Positions 59,017 through 64,000 of a DNA stretch of 64,000 bases are shown piece by piece; within the stretch, counting starts at the first letter, position 1; every line of letters starts with the position of its first letter. Below the pieces are notes generated by a model that saw only the letters and a program-made list of their open reading frames with translations, had not been told where the DNA came from and searched no databases. A program made the translations under genes and the position numbers. This stretch comes from Periconia sp. R9002 (taxonomy: Eukaryota > Ascomycota > Dothideomycetes > Pleosporales > Periconiaceae). The DNA lies in contig JAMAHW010000063.1 in assembly GCA_023627715.1 (NCBI GenBank), forward strand, positions 1 to 64,000. The letters are read 5' to 3'.

Positions 59017-60555
59017 CTATAGATCGTGGTCCAGTTGTTGCTGTCCGACAAATCTCACAAAAGGGTATCGTGCGACCTGCATCGGCCATTCCACATAGTG
59101 TCTCAACCCAAATGACACATTAAAATAAATTCCCTCTATCCATCCCAGAACCGCCGTCGGAGCATTAACACCCTGGAACCCAACGCGTTCTAGCATCAAT
59201 ATAGGCGTCAAAAGCGCCTGGACAGCGATGAAATGGGCCAGCAAGATTTGCGCGACGTCGTTACTCGGGTCAACGAAGGATTGGAATTCGTCATGACTCA
59301 ATCGCGACGGCTGATTGTACAGCAAGACGAATGTGGTGTACGTTTCGACGGGCCGCTGATAGGCGTTGTCGACGGTTCGGACCAAGATTTCCCAGAATTG
59401 GCGCTCCCATTCGGTCATGTTGAGGATTTCTATGAGGCGAAGAGATGCGCTCGCGAGGTCGAGGTCTTCAGGGTTGATGGCGCTAATACCGGAGCAATTG
59501 ACACGGTTTTGCATCGTGGTGAGGTGGTCGTCTTCGCGAAAGGCCTGTATGGACGAGTGAGTCATTGATACGCAACATCTGGATGGCCGGGAAAAGGTAT
59601 TTCTTACGTAGAAGGCGGATTCTTTGTATGCAAAGGGTTCATCCATTGCGATGAGGTTGCATCCTCTCACCATGGTTAAAAACTCGAGCAGTCCGTCCTG
59701 GAGATGGCTTGATTGGAATGCAAGGGCCAGGGCGGCTGCCATTCTTGCATCGCGTTCACAACTGTTTCTCGGTGGCACCGAGAGCGCTTCGTTCAATGCT
59801 TGCACTGCCAGTATTCGATGAGATATTGCCTCCTTGGTAACACTGGCATTGGAGACGGCATCGAGATGCGATGCGGCCAACGCTAGGATGGAGTGTATGA
59901 GATATTCGTACTGCACGCATCCAGAATTAGTAAATCCAGTTCCAACAATTAAGAGAGATGAACCTGTGGAGCAGCAGACCAGGCGCCATGATTATAAATC
60001 GCGACTCCAGGAACCACATGGTTCAGGCCCGAAGCAGGCTGATTATTCTTACCCACATGGGCAATACGGGAAAAACGAGAAATTACATACATTATGGGCG
60101 AAGCTTGGGATTACGGTGATCCATATTTTGTCTGCGCCAACGGGCAGATGAGGGTAGGCTGTGATGAGGAAGTGGTGAAAGAGTCGAAGATCGGACATTG
60201 TGAATGTGCCGGGCGTGGATCGCAAGTTGACCATCTCTACGGGGCTGGGAGATATAGGAGATGATTGTTGTGCTGTTGTTTGGATGATGTTGGCCGGGTA
60301 CTCGCACTGCAAGCCGGCCTTGATGCAGTGACTACATTTTGGATGTTTCTCATTGCACTTGATTCTTCGACGCTTGCAGTTGTAGCAGCCGCGCCTGGAC
60401 TTGGTGTGGCCCTTTCTTGGGATGGGTTTGCGGGGTGGAGGAGGTGGGTTGCTCTCGCTTCGGCCGTGGCGGGGGGCAGTGGTGGTGGTAGTGGGATTCT
60501 CTGGTGAATTGCTCGAAGAGTCTGAGTTGTCCATGGATGAGCTTCGGCCGGGCAT
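59017..60555 (-). CDS. Zn2Cys6 transcription factor
   Basis: Four exons: 60555-60091, 60038-59964, 59910-59608 and 59544-59017, phase 0, giving 456 residues. The binuclear zinc cluster is at residues 57-84: CYNCKRRRIKC, then CSHC and a final C, preceded by RKGHTKSRRG. The SRRGCYNCKRRRIKC form followed by a short linker and a helical domain (MSDLRLFHHFLITAYPHL) is typical of the Upc2/Ecm22-like and related fungal regulators. Exon 2 (75 nt) encodes GLNHVVPGVAIYNHGAW and joins to YEYLIHSILALAASHL. Intron 3 is 63 nt and free of stops, so a retained form stays in frame. Target genes unknown; the downstream neighbour is a sphingolipid enzyme. Confidence 0.87.
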
Positions 60556-61382
60556 CAGGAATCAAAAAAGCTACAGATGAGGGAAATGGTATGGCATGCG
60601 CCCTTCTGGGGTGGCGATATATAGGTGTTGCTCGTAAAACGGGTATGCAATACTGTAATGTACGAGCTATAACCCAGAATGGGGGCCTAGCCCAAAGACG
60701 TGGTAGACATCTAGGTAGCGTACGGGTGAGATGATGTGCACACTGCAAGGCAGTCCTCAATTCCAGCTGAGTCACGGCCGAGCCCGTATCCTGGCAAATC
60801 AAACGGCTCGACCACCTAGATGCTGTGGAGTTGTCGGCGGTGCGACGGCTCCAGGAACGTTGGCACGGCTTGTGCGCGCCGCGCGGTTGATGCTCACCGG
60901 TGCTCGAGTTGGACTACATAGTCGCGTCTTACTTGTTACGTCAACTTTGGCTTCACCACGGTAGCCTCGCACTAGACCAAAAGAAATGGATTGCTAATCT
61001 GGACGTCTTGGGCTTTTGCTCCACGTCAAAACAACAGCTGGACGTGACGACAGGCGGTCAGAAGGACATTGTCCCCTTTCTCCAGCACAGCCAGCTGAAG
61101 AATGACAAAGGAATTGGACCGATAGCTACAGAGATGGTCCCCCCAATAGCGTCTGCGTGCATACTTTTCATACATATTTGGAGGCAGAGCTGAAAGAGGC
61201 GGCATGCAGCCGTTACCCACCCATGATCGGACCGGGACGAATCAACCTCGGGGCAACTCATTACCTGCTTCTACTTTTACAGTACACAAGTGCTACCGAG
61301 TGCCTCTAAACCGCTTTGGAAGTAAATGGCTGAACGTTGGCCATGTTTGCCCCCGACTTAGCGGCTCTCGCATCCCGCACGT

Positions 61383-61811
61383 GTGGCCCTCACTTGTTTC
61401 TATATCTGGACCAAATACGAACCCTCCAGCGAGCTTCACATCCTTGAGGCTACCCAGTTACAACAAAAAGGCGTGGGGCCACACGACCTCTCTCTGCTCG
61501 AGAGCCTATCGTTTGACCGAGGCATGTTGAAAACTCAATCGGACTTCTTCTCCTGCATCCAACGCCTATCCCTCGTCTTCATCTTGGGCTTGTGGCCGAG
61601 CGAGCCTAGAAGCCCATCGCGAGTTCCTGGCCTCGTCTCGTGCGGCAAGAGTCCTGGGCGAAACGATGCTGGGATTCAACATTAAAATGACCCCGTTGCA
61701 TGACAGTTGACGATGAAGCCTATGGCAAGGCGAGCATTGACAAGGTTCAAGCCACCTTCACCAAAATCAACCACAACATGACGAGTATGTGGCGGAGTCG
61801 GAGTGCATGAT
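61383..61811 (+). pseudogene. Possible relic of a small enzyme gene (ABM-like?)
   Basis: Three successive plus-strand frames look protein-like but do not join. The first (61383-61685) includes YEPSSELHILEATQLQQKG and ends in FILGLWPS. The second (about 61600-61710) contains ASLEAHREFLASSRAARVLG. The third (about 61706-61810) contains DDEAYGKASIDKVQATFTKI. A W-x-S-x-EAH-x-x-F-x-x-S pattern across the first two is reminiscent of dimeric alpha+beta-barrel (antibiotic-biosynthesis-monooxygenase-like) proteins. There is no clear start codon and I found no splice sites that repair it. It may be a frameshifted remnant or a coincidence. Confidence 0.25.
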
Positions 61812-62850
61812 TATGAAGCACTCGTTTTCCTGGGGGCGGGAGAGTACGCAAACCTACACTGCCTTGAACCAAGGCGAACAGGAGAGCAAGGGAGGGAAGG
61901 GTGATACGAGACCCTCGAATTTCATAACGTTTGGAACGTAGAAAGGTCGCCGAGCAAATAGATTGTTATGAGCGGGATAGCAGAGCACGGCTCAGGGAAA
62001 TACCGAAGCGCTCTGTTTCGTCGCGCATCCCAACCTGGGAAGCATCAAACCATGCTGGCTCTACATATCTGGGGGCGAACGATTTGACAATGAAATGACT
62101 GCTATTTATTAGCACATAGGTAGTTATCCATTCAGAATCGGATACCTGACAGCGGCTTACACGAACGCGCGCGGTCACATGGGTCAGACCAACCGCACGC
62201 GCCACTCATTCTGCATGAATGGCCTTCTGCACTCCTTTAAATATGGTTTGCAAAGACCTGGTGCGGGCCCTTGACCTTGTCCATCCATGTGCTTGATCTT
62301 CTCTGGCGTCTGGGCAAAGACGGCATAGTCAGGGTCCCTCTTCGTCTCTATAAGCATGTCGTTGACCGGCCAGCAACATACATGGATCCCACGAGGACGC
62401 ATTGGTGTTAGTATATCGTTTGGTTTTATTCCCTGCTTTCCACTGTGTCAAGCGATGCTGCCCGCAGTGCAACGGCCGGGAGACTGGTTGTTGTGGGGAG
62501 TGAAGCGAATACGCTGCGTGCTGATTGCAATCTTACTCCGAAAACCATCTCTTTTGGACCCAAGTTGCCAAGCCGATACTTCAGATGTCACTCAACCATC
62601 CCTCAGCTCTAGCCATCTGCCATGGGGGAGAAAAGTGGTATCAAAAGGAATTCATTCTTTGCAAGTAAGGAAGGTCAACGTCGCGCGTGACGATCCAACG
62701 GGTACCGGTTCACGCATTTAACCCCGCATAAGCACCTTAATCAGGCAGGAGCGAACTCAATCAAAAGTGACGTCGATCAAGTACCTATCTCAAGAAAATG
62801 GTTGTTGCAGAAGTTGTTTCCCTCGCTTCTGATACATCCCATTGACCTTC
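61812..62850. other. Promoter-side DNA of the GH92 gene
   Basis: About 1 kb; no recognisable gene on either strand. Confidence 0.35.
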
Positions 62851-64000
62851 ATGCTGAACATGTTACGAGTTTGTGTTTGGTCCCTTGTCATCATCTCTGC
62901 GGTGGCGCCTTCAGCCGCCGCATTCAAGTATCCAAAGCGCGCAAATGTGACAGACGTACTTGACTATGTCAATCCATTGATTGGGTCTCAACAGGGTGGA
63001 AATGTGTTTGCCGGGGCGACTCTGCCTTACGGCATGGCAAAAGGTACGAAGACTACAACTCCTTCATTGATTGATTGATTCTGTGTTATTTCGGCACATG
63101 TAACTTCATATCGATTGTGTCACACATCTAGACATTGAATTGTTTCGCAAGCATACAAGAATTCCATCGCAAAAACCCACTTGATTATCTAAGATTATCA
63201 ATGGATGGGTTCAAATATTGATTTTGTTGCTGACTTCTCCAACAGCGGTTGCCGATGTCGACGGTGAGAACACGGGTGGATTTTCTACTGATGGCTCCAA
63301 AATAACTGGTTTCTCAATTCTACATGATTCTGGCACTGGAGGTACGCACATCTCGGGTACAAAGCGGTATTACGGTGGCAGACTTTTTGCTGTCTTGACA
63401 GACCCATCGTACGATTTTCCCGTTGAACTGAACTAACTCTTTCCGCACAATTGTAGGCAATCCTTCGTTGGGTAATTTCCCAATATTTCCTCGATTGTGC
63501 TCTGGAGACGATATCAACACATGCAAATTCCCTATTGGAGCCCGAGCTACACATTACAAAACCGACTCCGTTGTGGCCAAACCCGGTTATTTCGGAGTCA
63601 CTTTGGAGAATGGAATCGCCGCTGATATGGCCGTGTCTGAACATGCTGCCCTGTTCAGATTCAACTTTTCTGGAGCTGCAACGCAAAACGGTAGCACAGA
63701 TCCTTTGATCTTGCTAGATCTCACTGATCTTTGGCAGAGTCGGCAGAACGCCTCGGTCAGTGTGGAAGCTGCAGAGGGCGATGAATCGGGGAGGATAAAG
63801 GGGAATGGGACTTTCCTTCCTAGCTTCGGAGCTGGCTCATATGTTGCATATTTTTGTTTGGACTTGTCTGGTGGGGCTGTCAAAGAGTCTGGAGTCTGGG
63901 TCAATGATCGTGCCGGTTCGGAGCCGAAAAACATCTACATCACTCGCGGCTTCAATCTATTCTACTTGCAAGGCGGTGGGTTTGTCCGATTCAAAGGACC
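62851..64000 (+). CDS. Secreted GH92 alpha-mannosidase, 5' part
   Basis: Exons 62851-63043, 63246-63341 and 63457 to the window end; the gene continues beyond. GH92 enzymes are Ca-dependent exo-alpha-mannosidases acting on N-glycan or cell-wall mannans. A signal peptide is visible (LRVCVWSLVIISAVAPSAAA). The family start is DVLDYVNPLIGSQQGGNVFA then GATLPYGMAK|AVADVDG. The later blocks are GFSILHDSGTGG|NPSLGNFPIFP, HYKTDSVVAKPGYFGVTLEN and EHAALFRF. Several N-x-S/T sequons fit secretion. Introns are in phase 1 at both junctions. The catalytic residues lie outside the window, so specificity cannot be judged. Confidence 0.92.

Overview
The window looks like a chromosome segment of a filamentous ascomycete (Pezizomycotina; Dothideomycetes is my best guess, at low confidence). 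Genes carry several short introns (about 50-95 nt) with GTRNGT-type donors and CTAAC-like branch sites. Coding regions are separated by long, low-complexity intergenic DNA, and the families present are those of ordinary filamentous fungi. I recognise about twenty protein genes and one intron-containing tRNA gene. Exon coordinates were worked out by hand from splice sites, reading phase and family conservation.

Layout. 1-161: N-terminal end of a pogo/Fot1-type transposase (-), cut by the window edge. 411-2597: MPP10 (+). 3082-5140: myo-inositol/H+ symporter (+). 5659-9501: PBP1/ataxin-2 (-). 11204-14505: BUD6/AIP3 (+), followed by a small uncertain reading frame. 15845-17036: LST8 (-). 17962-19298: FMN-dependent 2-hydroxyacid oxidase (+). 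19758-22209: peroxisomal acyl-CoA oxidase (-). 23691-25452: PP2C phosphatase PTC2/3 (+), with an apparent 2-nt frameshift in exon 1 and a GC-AG intron.

25453-35700 is an AT-richer, gene-poor island. It holds a 166-bp MITE, two tandem paralogous genes of a family I do not recognise (one with three zinc-knuckle-like motifs), duplicated non-coding flanks, an intron-bearing tRNA-Pro(CGG) and an inverted half copy of that tRNA.

35719-36557: SAP-domain mitochondrial protein (+). 39523-40782: mitochondrial porin (+). 40990-41919: DnaJ membrane protein (-), divergent from methionine aminopeptidase 2 (42204-43740, +). 44193-45091: VPS29 (+), with a 15-nt micro-exon. 45644-46819: MET22/HAL2 nucleotidase (-). 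50850-51383: a small ECL1-type zinc protein (+) isolated in about 10 kb of non-coding, microsatellite-rich DNA. 56941-58318: sphingolipid delta-4 desaturase (-). 59017-60555: Zn2Cys6 regulator (-). 61383-61811: possible gene relic. 62851-64000: start of a GH92 alpha-mannosidase (+, cut by the window end).

Most genes are unrelated housekeeping functions (ribosome biogenesis, TOR, polarity, retromer, mitochondria). The clearest functional pairing is the convergent couple at 17962-22209. Both encode H2O2-forming flavin oxidases that end in the peroxisomal signal SKL, and both have CCTCGG fatty-acid-response-like hexamers upstream. The strongest candidate for something undescribed is the tandem zinc-knuckle gene family in the 28-31 kb island.
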